A stretch of 64,000 bases of DNA from NCBI GenBank assembly GCA_020698575.1, contig CM036247.1:29860431-29924430 (forward strand). Reading direction: 5' to 3'. The position numbers were made by a program, and so were the translations under genes. Shown here piece by piece: positions 1 to 13,800 of the stretch. The stretch's first letter is position 1. Every line of letters starts with the position of its first letter. Origin of the DNA: Bostrychus sinensis (lineage: Eukaryota > Chordata > Actinopteri > Gobiiformes > Eleotridae). The notes under the pieces are model-generated. The model did not search any database. It saw only the letters and a list, made by a program, of their open reading frames with translations, and had not been told where the DNA came from.

Positions 1-242
1 ACCCCGGTTTGCCAGTCCAGAGGCACTGTCCCCGACCGCCACGTGATGTTGCAGAGACGTGTCAGCCACGACAGCCCCACAACATCCAGAGACTTGAGGT
101 ACTCAGGGCGAATCTCATCCACACCCGGTGCCTTGCCACCGAGGAGCTTTTTGACCACCTCGGTGACTTCAGCTTGGGTGATGGATGAATCCACCTCCGA
201 GTCCCCAACCTCTGCTTCCTCAACAGAAGGCGTGTCGGTGGG
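1..242 (-). mobile_element. non-LTR retrotransposon reverse transcriptase fragment
   Basis: Read on the minus strand this stretch is open in one frame and carries the region just before the catalytic part of a LINE reverse transcriptase. It has the KAPGVDEIRPEYLK motif followed by a WLTRL...W+SGTVPLDWQTG run, which is typical of fish non-LTR elements. The fragment is cut by the left window edge and ends at about 242, so neither element end is visible. The clade is uncertain; the assignment to a LINE reverse transcriptase is fairly safe. Confidence 0.75.
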
Positions 243-1038
243 ATACATCCTTTATCTATCCAGAACTAAAATCTATCAGGAATAATGTGAAGGAGCTATT
301 GTTTCATTTCTAAATCCATAGCTTATTCATAGTATTTTTATGTTTTATTTTAAAGAATTCAAAGCAAACTCCAGATCTGTGCTGTGTTATTGTGATAGCG
401 CCTGGCTTGTGCACATACTTCCAGGTTTGAGACTGTGATAGAGCGTCGCAAAGGAGAGGAATTAGGAGTGTATCATTCAAACTCAACATTTTTTTTAGAC
501 ACATCACTTTTACAGTCACAAAATAAAATAAAAAATATAGAATGGTGGTCTTTAATTTACTTTGATGCTTTTCTATTATTATGTAGTTAAAAGTCTACAT
601 AAGTTAATTTGTTTGCAGTGATTCGGGACAGACTGAGAGAGAAGGCTAGGCCCAGGTCGTGGTTGTTTGGATGGGCGGAGCTACAGGAGGAGTCTGGTCA
701 GGTAGACAGCAACCTGTTCTGACATTACTGACACAGAGGGCTATACCTGCTAAGGCCATAATAGTAACAACGACTGCCCCATATTGAAGCATTAAAAATA
801 CAAATTGGAAGTTCACACAGAAGATTTTTTAAGAAGATTTTTTTATTGAAGAAACAGAGGAAGGATTTTGTGATAAAAAGAGGAAAGTTTTTTGAAAACT
901 TTTTAAAAGGAGATTTTTTCCTTTTTCTTTTTCCTTTCTCTTCTTTCGACTGTTTCATGTTGGCCGATGCCACATAGTGGCCGGTAACGGTCTGGCAGCT
1001 GCTGTGGGAAAGTAAATCAGAAACAACCTACAACAACA

Positions 1039-1612
1039 ATGTCTCAATTCATCATGTTAAAGCAAGCAGTGGAGTTTTGGAGCAACAAGATACGTGAAGA
1101 AGAACCCGACCATAAAAAGGCACAAAATTATGTATCTATCATTCAGGAGTTGTCAAAAAAATATGTTGCAAAACGTATAATCGATGGAGGAAAGGATGCA
1201 CTTGCTTGCACAGAGGAACAATGGAAGAGGATAATGGACTATCACAAAAGGAAGGTTTTGCAGCTGGACAGTCAATGGAAAACAATCAAATGACCTTAAG
1301 ATCCTGGAGCATGAAGACAAAAATACCCTGGCTAAGAAAATGCATCGATGGGCAAAAGAGATGCAGGAAAAATAAGAGCTGAAAGAATTATCTTCTATCT
1401 TGGCGATTAAACCAAATAAAAAAAAGGTGATGATAAAAGAAAATGAGCCATTTTTAGAAGATTCTCAAAACGAGGCCACAGTGGGCATTTATCCTACAGT
1501 ACCAGAACATAAGAAAAACACAGCTACAATACACACTTTCAAGCACAACACGCTGATCAGAGTAACTCAGATGACACAGAGAAGGTGGAATTCTCTCCCC
1601 AGTTTTATTTAA
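1039..1612 (+). pseudogene. possible decayed retroelement Gag-like ORF
   Basis: Two open segments (1039-1293 and 1400-1612) are separated by stop codons and a frame change. The first encodes a lysine/glutamate-rich helical stretch of 84 residues; the second contains an IYPTVPE motif of the kind found in retroviral Gag linker regions. A possible LTR-like end lies downstream at about 3129. This is inference from composition and one short motif: no capsid major homology region, zinc knuckle, protease or reverse transcriptase is visible. It could instead be an unrelated repeat-derived reading frame. Confidence 0.3.
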
Positions 1613-2117
1613 TGTGTAAACTGATGAACTATCAAGAGAACTAAATTGTTGTAAAACAGGTGCTGTGCTGTAGGATCCACTGTTGTTAACATCTCATGAA
1701 CACTGATGATCTGGTTATTACCAGCCCATACAGTCAGAGGGGGCTCTAGACCACTTTTAACTGGGGGGCCACACTGGGGCCAGCCTTTTTGCTGTGGGGT
1801 ACATGAGACATTTTGATGTAAATGGGACTTATTTTAAAAATAACTCTGATATATCTTTGTAAACATGATAAACATATCCTCCTCCTTTGATAACGCTAGA
1901 ATAACCTTTGAAACAAATTTACAATATAATGTGTGAGTTTCATAAGGCATTTAGGACACTTCAGAGGGGTGGCCACTAGGGGGCACAGGCGCACAGTTAC
2001 CGCCCGTGTTCATTGCAAACATTTTCCATGTTTGTAATGATATGGAGTTCAACTGTTTGATCTCCATATCAGTGTTTGACAGTGGCCACAAGAGTGCTAA
2101 ATGTGTTGGATGATGGC

Positions 2118-2185
2118 TGGAAAAAAAAAAAAAAAAAAAAAAACAGACAATGCGGAGGTGATGCGGAGGTGATGCGGAGGTGCGG
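2118..2185 (+). repeat. poly-A run and GCGGAGGTGAT short tandem repeat
   Basis: A run of about 22 A residues is followed by three copies of an 11-12 bp unit, GCGGAGGTGAT. The long antisense and sense reading frames here are by-products of this low-complexity sequence. Confidence 0.85.
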
Positions 2186-2868
2186 CGCACATGAGGTCGC
2201 AGGAGCAGCAGCGCGTGTTGATAGAACTGAAGGAGGAGACGAACATGGTACTTTCTTGTTTTGCTTGGTGTCACTCTGAAAAGCATGTCTCCGTTGCCAT
2301 GGTGATATAGTTGCCTAAAAAGTTTAAGTTTAGACAGCAATGAAGTTTGAGGTCAGTGTTCTTTAAACTTTTATTTAGCAGGTTAATAACCTTCCTGAAA
2401 ACCTATACCACAGCAAACTTCCTCTGTTTTTAATGACTGGATGTGCAACAGCACAAAACAGGAATCACCAGAGAAGATCTGAGAGAAATAGAATCAGAAT
2501 CAGAGGCAGTGTAATAGTCCCAAAAAATAAAAAATAAAAAAATAGTCTTAACACAGCAAGTATTTTTATTTAGATTATTACCACCTCACATATGTTTAAA
2601 TACAGATTTTGTTAGTTTTAATAGTTCTAGCTAATATTCTAAAGATTTAAAAAAATATATATATTTTTAGTATTTTTATTAGTGCTGTCAATCAACTGAA
2701 AAAATGAATCAGATTAATCACACTCTTGGGCAGTGTATAACTTGGTAGATTTTCCATGACAATATGCAGTGTTTAAATAAAAAAAAGTCCAGAGAGATTG
2801 AGGAGTGTGTTTTCACTTAGATAAAAAAAAAAAAAAACATCTCAGAAATAACTTCTGAATATTGTGAG

Positions 2869-3129
2869 AGAGCCTTTAATAAGTCTGTGTAGTAACTGAG
2901 ATAACAGTGTCTGCTGAACTGTGCTCTGTATTAAATCTACTGCAGACCCCTCTCCTCTGCTCCTCTCAGCGCTGCAGACAGGGGCAGGGCAGGGTCACCT
3001 GTCAGGGGCCAATTTGGTTTGATCATATTTAATTCGGTTTAATTAGTTAAATAAAGATTATTTTGTTAAACCTTATTTTTTGTCTGGTGTGTCCTCCACG
3101 GTTGCGACCCCTAGAGCCAGGGTCGTAAC
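2869..3129 (+). mobile_element. possible solo LTR or 3' LTR end
   Basis: A TG...CA-bounded stretch contains a polyadenylation-like AATAAA at about 3051. It ends in a GC-richer tail finishing GGGTCGTAACA, which looks like the U5 end of a fish LTR. The left border is a guess, because no matching second LTR, target duplication or primer binding site was found. It may belong with the Gag-like remnant upstream. Confidence 0.25.
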
Positions 3130-4625
3130 ATTAAATAAAAGACAAATACATATTTCAATTTAGTCAACTAAAATTGTATGAGATTTAGTCAACAATTGTC
3201 TACTATAGCCTATTTAAACATTCTGTGACCCCTTTTAGGGCCCTGACCCACAATTTGAGAACCACTGTGACAAACTAATTTACACTTGCACCTAACAGAT
3301 TCTCATTGTACCAGGACCAGTTAAATATAGTTTGATGGTGACTTGTTTCATTTATGAGTTTGGTGATAGTGTGTCATATTTAGACAGTAAATTATTTTTA
3401 CTATAGTGTTGTCTTTTTTTTTTTTTTTTTAAACAAATGTGTGATTAAAACACTTCTAATAATATTAATAACAACAATTTTCTGTGAGATAAGTAGGCCT
3501 AAAGTTATTTTGGTTTTGATTTATCTTAACAGCACAGTAGGATGTATTTAGCAGAAGTGAGTAGAGGAAATGCTTACGGTTACTACCATTATAAATAAGT
3601 ATTTGTTGAACACTACAATACAGTGGCCCTGAGGTGTAAGATCAAAATTGTTTTTGTCCACTCAAAAAATAAAAAGTGAGGTAGATTTTTTTTTTTTATC
3701 TTAAAAGCCTTTAAAGGCCGTTTAAAGAAACCCATCCCTTAGATATCTATATGAAAAATGGAGAGTCATCAAATTTGTCTGCAAGAAAAAAAAAACTAAT
3801 CTCTTCTCCTCTGCTAGATATTGGTATACCTTTTTTTATGTACAGTATAGTGCAGTTCCGGAAAAAACTTCTGCATCTCTCACTCCACCGACTAGGGAGT
3901 GAATGAAATACCCCTTACCTTCTGTGTGTAAAGCACTTTGGGTGACTTGTGTCATAGGTAAAGCGCCATTTCCCCTTCCCCTTGCCCATTTCTTATCTAA
4001 TAAAAATAAACAGCATCTAAGTACAGTGGACAATACTAATAGTTGCTTTATATGGCTTAATAACATAAACTTAGATATTGATGGTCTATTGAAAAGGTAT
4101 ATTTAGTATTTGAATATCTTTATTGACAAAAGGTTAATTACACTAATTACTTACTACCTTTTTTATTTTTTGATGCATTATTAAAGATATCACAGTTTTA
4201 TGTTCATGAGAAAGGTAATGTGATAAAAGGCAATGGAAAAGGATTACAAGTTAGGTGTGTTTAGTATCCATTCTATCAGTAAATGTGATGTTTTTAAGAT
4301 TCAAACTCTTTTTAAAATTCTAAAATGTGCCATTTTGAAGGACATCACACATAATGATGTAGCATAGTAATAACAAGAACAAAAATAACTGGTAAAATCA
4401 AACAACAAACCAAGAATATACTGTAAATGTTTGAGTTAAAAAGAAAAGTAATACATATATTAGTTGCGTATTTTGAACATTTTGACTTCACTGAAGAAGA
4501 ATAAAATATTCACTTATACACTTTTGTACACATAAACTACTTCTACAACTATGATACTACTATTAATATAATAATACCAATGACACATTTTCTTTATGGC
4601 AGTTCTACTGCACTGTCTTCTTGGG
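3130..4625 (-). other. 3' flank / 3' UTR region of gene B
   Basis: No additional gene is seen. From about 3300 the sequence resembles the region 34,500-36,590 downstream of gene A, so it belongs to the duplicated unit. On the minus strand an AATAAA hexamer lies at about 4119 (reading TTTATT on the plus strand) in a block also present after gene A near 36,025, making it the best candidate for the gene B polyadenylation signal. Poly-T and A-rich runs are frequent. Confidence 0.45.
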
Positions 4626-4832
4626 TTAGGAGCTACAGGACGGTTCTGCATCAGCTGCAGGCTCTTGCACCTTCTTGTTGATTTTGGTTTTCCAATTCAC
4701 AGTGGAGTAAATAACATTTTCTTGGCCACTGTTGGAGGTGTGGCCATCCCCTCCTTCGTCTTTATTGTCTGGGTTGCTGTTCTTTGACTGCTCTTCTGCT
4801 CTCACCTCATTTGCTTTGGTATAAATGTTCAT
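4626..4832 (-). CDS. gene B last coding exon, ITIM-bearing cytoplasmic tail
   Basis: It encodes 68 residues and a stop. The splice acceptor that keeps frame with the preceding exon is ACAG followed by ATGAAC; an earlier AG 13 bases upstream would run into a stop after 12 codons. The tail has NIYTKANEV near its start and VIYSTV near residue 45, the latter fitting the ITIM consensus (I/V/L/S)xYxx(I/V/L). When tyrosine-phosphorylated, ITIMs recruit SHP-type phosphatases (family knowledge). The exon ends in an acidic, serine-rich terminus. The homologous exon of gene A is frameshifted before the ITIM. Confidence 0.8.
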   Translation of the reverse strand: MNIYTKANEVRAEEQSKNSNPDNKDEGGDGHTSNSGQENVIYSTVNWKTKINKKVQEPAADAEPSCSS

Positions 4833-7800
4833 CTGTCTCCACATACTTAAATAAAAACAAAATAGAACTGTTTTATTAGGTTATGTTTTTATGTTTCATT
4901 ATCTCTGTTTTCATAATTTACATCCCAAGTACCTCATGTGACTCCTGTAGTTGGTCCATGGCCACATCAGTGGACTGATGCTTATTAAGACGAACATACT
5001 GAGTTCTGAAAAATACAGCACAACACTGACTCTAAACACATTGTTCATTCATCTTCCACCACTTATTCTTGTTAGGAGCTGCGGGTACTGGAGTCTATCC
5101 CAGTAACTATGGGCCTTAGGTGGGGTACACCCTGGACAGTGACCAGGTGGACCCCCCCCCCCCCAGGTATTTACTTACCTAATAACATACAGCAGAACAC
5201 CCATTAGTGCCAGCAGAATAACAATTATGGCTATGAAGACTGGATATGTCATTTCTCCTCCAACTCCTAAACATTAACAAGAAACAGAAAAACATCATTA
5301 AATATTGGGTTACGGTTCATCAACTCCCCAACCTCCAACAGAACAATTTACAATTAACAAGGGCTAGGACTTTAACAAGTTAATTACATTTAGGTAATTA
5401 CAAAAAAAAAAAAAAAAAAAAAATTCCATTTAGGGCCATATCTTCCACATCTTAGTACAGGAGGTGGACCAGACAGTGGCGCAGAAAGGGGCCTTATCCC
5501 AATCCCTGCTCGTTAGGCTGGGCGCAAAACCTAGTCTAAAGAGGTTGGACATGGGGCTGAATTTGAACTGGCACAATTCTAAGCTGGACGACAGCTGTAC
5601 ATTTGGGAGAAGGTTGGAGTTGAGTGTGTTTCAAGCAATTAACAAATCAGTGAGAAGGCAATGCTTTTTAAGGCGCATGGAGCCCCAGTCCTACAATCAT
5701 GTTCTTACTGGGAAAAAAAGTGCCCGGCTCTCAGAGGAGGAAACAATGATCCTGGCTGAGCTGATGAAGCAAAGTACTGCACTGCAAGTGGCACAACTCT
5801 GTGCCCGGCTGTGCTCAGGGTAATGCTCGCTTCGTCCTGGCCTGAACGTGGCGGTCTGCCGTGGGCGCAAGGAGTACTCCTTCTCATACAGTAGCCTCTC
5901 ATCAGTTTACAGTATACAGTTTACATCTTTCTTTTTTCTCTCAGTTTTTTTCTTCTCAGCACCACGGACAGTGACGACAAAGGAGGAAGGAGTGTGTCCG
6001 ATGGGTTTGGGGGGTCGGGAACACCAACAAATGTTGGCGTCATGACTCCAGGTCGAGAACCAAACAAACCCGACCCGGGCCCATAATTTCACGCAATGGT
6101 TCGGGTCAGGGTCAGGCCGGGCCTAGGCTGCAACACTGAGCTGTGTGTTCTTACACAGGGAGCGTGTCTTTCCAGTTACAGTAGAACCAGTGCTTGTGTG
6201 AATGACAATGCGTGACTGATGCGCACTGTTAAGAACGAGCCCACAGAAAGGATAAGTTTACCTGAGCTGAGAGTGGCAGCAAGAGGAGCTGGTTATTACA
6301 GGCTCAAAAATGTAGAGCGCAGTACAGCAATAAAGCCCCAAACCCAGTGAAACAGGTCTGCTGTGTGCCCTACTGCTTCAGTAAACACAGAGTGAAGGGA
6401 GCAAGAGAGTTAACCCTGGAGGACGAACGCCTCCTGTCCTGGATCTCCCGTGTTCCCCCGGGGTTAAGAGACCATAGCAGGGAAGGTTAACATAACAGAC
6501 AGCGCACGTAATTACACGTAATGTTTTGGACAGAGCTTGCACAGGCCCAGGTTAGGTGGGATTTTTTGGACCTGATTTAAACTCTAAAGAGTAGACAGGA
6601 CAGTAGCCAGTGCAGTGGATCACTGAGGCACACAAGGCACACAACCCAGCCACTCACCTGTCTGAGGCTGTGAAACAGAGCTCTCCACTGAAGTTCACAG
6701 ACCCCGTGCCTTTCCCAATCTTACTCTTACTCACTCTTAAAAATAAATGACTGTTAAAAATATAGGACTCCAATAATGTTTATTGCTGTATGACTGCTTT
6801 GATGACAACAGCCTCATTCCCATCTGTGCCACACCACGCATGGCTTTTAGACCAGTCTTCCCCTTTATTGTAAACTGACCCGCCCTGTGGTGGTGGTGGC
6901 AGGCCTTGGCGGACACATTCTCAACACAGGCACAAAAAGCTGTGTCAACGTCACCTCTGTCTTTGCGCCAAGTGGAAGATTAGGCCCTTAATCTCACGTG
7001 TCTATAATAAAAGAGAACTCTTCTCAGTGACCTAGTTTCTGGCACACTGTAACCAAGGCTGGATATTCACACCAGTTAAAATGCCAAATGTGAGTGTTTT
7101 TCAGCTTTGGTCAGTTGGAAGTATTTGTCTATAGGAGTGCACTACAGGTAGCCAAAGTAAATGTGGGTTTTCCTCTGAGGCTGGCCTGCCCCCGCACATC
7201 CAGAGCATGGCTTCACTCCTTTTCTCCCACTTTAAACACGCTGATTAAAGGCACCAGCTCATCATATCTCCAATTGTTCTCACAGCTGACTCACGCTCAC
7301 TCAGAGGAGACAGCAGTCCATTGGGTTCAGACACAAAAGAGAGAGGAGACAGCTCTGCACAGAGGTCACACGCAGAGCACAGAGGAGGAGACGGAGAGGC
7401 GTGCTCCTGTGTGCACTCAGAGGCAGAGGTCTGAACATTGCCCTGTTTGAGTTCAGTGTTAGTTTGAAATGAAGTTATAGTTCGAAATTAAGTTAAAATA
7501 TGCCAAAAGATACAAAGAAGCTCCTATATTGTATTTCTGACACATAAACATTGCTATTTCATAAAAATGGGATTAATTGCAATGAATTAATTACCCAGCC
7601 TGTAATTAATTAAATACATTTTTTAATCACCTCCCACCACTGAACTAAACTGGGCAGAGGTCAGTTTAATAGTATTTGATGAGGAAGCAAAGGTTCTTCA
7701 ACCTATAAAGTTTAGCTCAAAAAAAAAAAAAAAAGACAAGGTGTATATTTGTTTTTAGATGAATGGAAAGTTTGAGAAGATTTTCCCAAGACACTGAACA

Positions 7801-10800
7801 GCAATGACTAACCTTCTTGTAGAAATGCTTGTACATAAAGTTGCTGTCTGTCAGATCCCAAAGAGTTGCTGCTATGACAGACCAAAGTGAATGGATCTCT
7901 CCACTGAGGTTTAATAACAAGTGATGATGCTTTTTAGAGCTTTGTCACTCAGAGGTTCACTGCTGATGGAATGATTGGAAGATATTCCAGACAGATCCCA
8001 CTGGATCATGGGAAAGGGGTTTCCCTCAGTCTCACACACACAGCTGATCTGTGCTGCGTCTCCAGTGCAGTTTGAAGAGGTGAGGATCTGTGGAGAGACT
8101 GTTATTGGGAGATTAAAAACAAATGTGATGTAACAAAGTCTAAATTAAACAATGTAATTATAAAATGAAACTACATACACTGTACATCCAGCTGAGTAAC
8201 AGTGGAGTTATCAGTTCCAAGATTATTTAGAGCCTCACAGAAAATAACAGTTATATCTTTAGAGGCTTTAATGTTTAAAACAGCTGTGTTTCCAATCAGA
8301 GTGTGAGCTCCTCCATCAGCTTTATACCAGCGATAGTGCTGTACAGCTGGGTTAGCATCACTGCTGCAGTTAAATGTCATATTACTATGCTCTGTTAGTG
8401 GAGTAGAAGGAGTCGTTGTCACTGTAGTTTGTCTTGGTTTATCTATTTAAAAAGATCAAATAATAACATATAAAATATGGAAAAACATCAACAACATAAG
8501 GATGATTCCATTGTAACAAGATCAAATGATACAATACCAATCTTAAATTGAAAATACATACACTGTACATCCAGCTGAGTGACAGTGGAGCGATCAGTTC
8601 CAAGATCATTTTGAGCCTCACAGAAAATAAGAGTGGTGTCTTTAGAGGCTTTAATGTTTAAAACAGCTGTGTTTCCAATCACAGTGTGAGTTCCTCCATC
8701 AGTTTTATACCAGAGGTAGTGCTTTACAGCTGGGTTAGCATCACTGCTACATGTCAGTGTCACATTACTGTGTTCTGTCACTGGGCTTTGAGGACTCACC
8801 GTCACTCTGATGTTCCTGGGTCCATCTGTAGAAGATGAAAAACAAAACAAAAGTAAGAGAAACAAAAATATATTAGCATTTCCAATGACAAATGCTTAAA
8901 GATGTGTGCAGTATTACATGTAATGTGTGCTGAGTGGACAGGCTAAAATTGTGTGGGTTCATGGGAGTTTTCCCAACCAGTCCACGTGTTTTAGATATCA
9001 GGGATAGCTTGTTTGACTGTGTTCGTGCTGGCATTCTGAGGGGGAGCTCTGTCTGCTAGGTTGCCATTTGTAACAAATTCTGTTCAGAATTTTTATAGAC
9101 AGAATTTTTAGGACTTGCCAGGAGCCAGAGGGAGTCCAGTTTGATGACTGCAGGTTAGGGTTGGATTAATCCTACTAGGACCTTCAGTGTCTGTAGCCAA
9201 ATGTGTAATGGCTGGGATGATAACGTTATGGTTTTCAGATGGGAAAGGGTTGCTGGGTTTGCTCTATTCAGGTTGGTGGAGTCCAAGTTTCACTATTCTT
9301 CCATTGTAGGGTTTTATAACAGTTTTAGATTGCCCGGGTCATATATAGGGTTATCCCAAAGATGCATTCAAGGAATCAACTGGGACAGACAGAAGTAATG
9401 TGTCCACGGTACAGCTGTGAAGGTGACAGTGGGGCGGGGAGCTTCCTTAGAGATAGGCAGTTGGCAGCTTAGCTTGCCCTCTGGAGGCTGGGAAAGAGTT
9501 CCTTCCTCAAATGAAGCAGTTGAAGTATCTTAGATGAAAAATTTGAAACTTTAAATGAGTTGGGCACATAGAGAGATAAATAGTTTAAATGGTGTAACTC
9601 ATGCCCTCAATTGCTGCGTTCTCTCAGGTGAGCAAGCCTCTCTGTTTCTGGCAAATTCATCTTGTTTTACACTGTTCACCACAGTTGTATTATATTATGC
9701 ACTCCATGTAACACTGATGTACACTACATTTCATCTAACTTGAAGGGGAAAAAAGTAAATAAGAGACTGGCAAATTGATTCTTTTTTTATGAGTAACCCC
9801 TCCCTGTTGCAAACCTCCGCCAGTTCAGAGCATTCTCTAAACTCTTGCCTCTGACCTCTGACGCTCACTACGCCCTTGTTATTACACAAAATAAACACAA
9901 TGTGCCCCCTATTCACCAAGTGAGCAAATATTGCACATGGAGGCAATAAAGAAAATAATTATAAAGTTAAATTACATACACTGTACATCCAGCTGAGTGA
10001 CAGTGGAGCAATCAGTCCCACGATCATTTTGAGCCTCACAGAAAATAACAGTAGTATCTTTAGAGGCTTTAATGTTTAAAACAGATGAGTTTCCAATCAG
10101 AGTGTGAGTTCCTCCATCAGCTTTATACCAGAAGGTAGTGCTTTACAGCTGGGTTGGCATCAGTGCTGCACTTTAATGTGATATTACTATGCTCTGTTAC
10201 TGGACCAAGTGCACTCAATGTCACTCTAGTTGTTCTAGGTCCATCTGTTAAAGATAAAAACAACAAATATATGACCTGTTGTAGGGCTGGGCAATGAAGA
10301 AAATGCAAATGCTGATGAGTATACTGATATAGTATAAGACTCCGTCTCTGAATCAAACTTAAAAGTGAACAAATGCTATAACCATACAACACTGAACACT
10401 TCTAAATCATATAAGCTAGTCCTTGATTTTAGTAAATAAATCTTCATTTGCCTGTCATTATTAATTGTATTGAGGTACAAAGGGTGGAAAGCTATAACTT
10501 TTTGTGTGACTCTTGCAAATGATTTGAGCTGGTATTCAAATACTAGTACTATAGTACTCCTTCTATGTAAATTACAGGAATTCACCCTAAACAGAGAGAT
10601 TCTTTTGTACCCATGTTTTTACCTCCACCAAGGAGGTATTTTTTTCTGGGGAGTTAGTTTGTCTGTTTGTCTGTTTTTTTGTTTGCTAGTAACATAACTC
10701 AATAAGTTATGGACGGATTTTAATGAATTTTATAGGAAATGTTAGAAATGGACTAAGGAACAAGTGATTACATTTTGGGGGTGATCCCAATCACCATCTG

Positions 10801-13800
10801 GATCCAGACATTTTTTAAAGGATTCTTTACTATTGGGAAATGGGGCTAATTTTGCCATTAGAGCTTCTAACTCAACAATTATTGCCCAGAATCACTGGCA
10901 AATAATTACAACATAACATGGTAGATGTTATATATGATGACATAGTTTGACCCGGATCATGTTGATATTCTGGTTCTGGTGATCCAGAAAGTTCTAAATA
11001 TACGGGGTACATATGAAATTGGTTATTGCACAGCAACAAATGTAGCTACACACTTGCAAATAACCCCAAATGAAAAGTGAAGTTTTTCTCTTTCAGTGCT
11101 ATGTTCACAGATTTGATGTATCTTTAATACTTGAGCTAGATCCAGGCCTTTAGGGGTTTTTCTCAGGTGCGTGACCTATGGCTTGGTGGAGGTCTGCACT
11201 CTCCAAGTGCTTCTAGTTTCACCTCTGTTTTTATTTTATTATTTATTATATATATTATTTATATAAATTATTAATTTTCATTTTTTGTTTTGTCTGATAA
11301 GTGTTGACCGTGCACTTGAGCTCTTCAAACTGCTTTCCAATGAATGTGTGTATGTTTTTTTTTTTTTTTTTTTTTTTTTTTACTGCATATGGAATATAAA
11401 CTGAACTGATAACAGACCATGGGCTCAATCTCTGCAAAGGTGACATTGATATTGATACTTTCAGTGGCGACGAGGGGCGACGTGAGGAGACAAGCAGTCG
11501 CCTCTGCTGACAGTGGTCGGGCGTTGGGTTGGCTTTAGAGTGAGCAGCATTTAGCCAGTTGCACAATTTGCACCCTCAAACCTTTCACATGGGCTAGTTT
11601 TAGATTTGTTTTTACAAGCAAGTAGGCCCCGGGCAGGCAGTTGTTGCACGGTTCTCCCCTCTGTGTCTGCCTGGTTTCTGCCCACTTTTTGAGCCATTTT
11701 CAATCTTCGGCAGTGGGCGGAGTAAAGCCTGGGCCAGGGTTGAGTTGCTCATTAATGTTGACAACCTCTGGCGGCCTCCCTGCAGTTCCTTTGCAGCCTA
11801 TCAGGGGGCCCTGGACCCCACTTTTGGAACCACTGAATTAGAGACATGGAGGAAACAAGTGGAATGGTGCAGTGCCACTGCATGAACGGCTTTTACTGAG
11901 AACATGAGCATGAAGCCTTAGACAAGTCTGGAATAATATTAGCTGTGTCCACAGATTCCTCTGGACACTGGACAACTCTTGTGAACAGGAGACACAGCCT
12001 AATGCTGCAGCCTGTGCTGAGTCCTGCAGCTGCCACTCTGCTGAGGGGAGGGAGGCTTGGTGGATTGGGTCATGTAATATATTTACGAATCTGCATAAAT
12101 TTATTTAGATTTTTTCTGCCTTGGACAATGACCTCCCTGGAGAGAAAGCATTTTAGATTTCAAATTTTGCACCTGTGAGAGATGCTAAAATGCTTACACA
12201 CTGTAATGAGCTTGGTATCCCCTATCAATTTAGAAATGTGTTTTTTAGTCCATGCAGGGTTTGGTAAATCCAATCCATAATTTAATACCAGGAATCTTAA
12301 ATATAGCATGGGAAAAAAAACCAAATACATACACTGTACATCCAGATGAGTGACATTGGAGCGATCACTACCAAGATCATTCAGAGCCTCACAGAACATG
12401 AGAGTGGTGTCTTTAGAGGCTTTAATGTTTAGCACAGCTGTGTTTCCCATCAGAGTGTGAGTTCCTCCATCAGCTTTATACCAGAGGTAGTGCTTTACAG
12501 CTGGGTTAGCATCACTGCTAGCAGGTCAGTGTACACATTACTGTGTTCTGTCACTGGTCTGAGAGGGTGATCTGAAATAGTGATGTTTCCGGGTGGATCT
12601 GGAAAAAGATGAAAAGAAAACTTTAAAATACCCCAAATATTAAACTATATAAATAACACAGTGTAGTAACAGGACATTTGAATAATATGGGGAAAGGTAA
12701 TTGTGGGCATTTCTGCTTAGACTGCTGCCCCCACAGCCCATCCCCAAAGGGAGAGGAATGGATGGTAACAAGAATGAATGCACCAAAAATAATCATAACA
12801 GGAATCATAATCACAAAGGAAAAATACATACACTGTACATCCAGCTGAGTGACAGAAGAGATATCAGTACCAAGATCATTTTGAGCTTCACAGAAAATAA
12901 CAGTAGTATCTTTAGAGGCTGTAATGTTTAAAACAGATGAGTTTCCAATCAGAGTGTGAGTTCCTCCATCAGCTTTATACCAGAGGTAGAGCTTTACAGC
13001 TGGGTTAGCATCACTGCTGCAGTTTAATGTGATATTACTATGCTCCATTATTGGACCAGGTGTTCTCAATGTCACTCTGGTTTTTCGGGGTCCATCTGTA
13101 AAAGATAAAAATAACAAAAATATGAGCTGTTGTAGGGCTGGGTGATAAAGAAAACATTTCTTATCTCAATATACAGTCTCGATATTTTTCGTAAGTGCTG
13201 ATTAGCAGTGGACTGACAATTATACAGTATAAAACTGTCTCTATATCAAACCTAAAAGTGAATAAATGGCATATCCATACAACAATGAACACTTCTAAAA
13301 TGTATAAGCTGGTCATTAATTTTAGTAAAAGAAATCTTCATTTGCCTGTCATCAGTAATGGTACTGAGGTACAAAGGGTGGAATGCTGTAAGGTTTTGGG
13401 TGTGACCCTCTCAAATGATTTAAGCTGGTACTCAAATACTAGCTGCCATTCAAGTAGTAGTACTCTAGAAATTCACCCTAAACAGACAGTCTTTTAAAAC
13501 TTTTATCATTGAAAGCCTTCTTACCAGCTCTATAACTGTGTAGTTTGGCAATCTCACAGTAAAGAAAAGACAGCACAGTTGGCCATGAGTTGTCAGTCCT
13601 GGAGGACATCTATAATATTATTGATCCAACTAATTGTCCTGCTGGGAAGATCTTTGACCTTTTTCTGTTAGGGAAATGTTGTCATTCTATGGACTACATC
13701 ACATCATGCAAAAAGCTTCTTCCCACAAGCTGTGATCACTTTGAACAATGCAGTTTAAACTCCCTCTGACATGCATCTTTTTTGTATAACTTTTATTGCT

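Noticed and set aside
1951..2340. 129-codon minus-strand and 67-codon plus-strand open frames
   Set aside because: They run through a poly-A tract and a short tandem repeat; composition is low-complexity.
4596..4787. Plus-strand open frame over the gene B tail exon
   Set aside because: Antisense shadow of the ITIM exon.
4845..4933. Using the first AG (TTTAAG) as acceptor of the gene B last exon
   Set aside because: From phase 0 it gives a stop after 12 codons and loses the ITIM frame; the ACAG 13 bases further keeps the frame.
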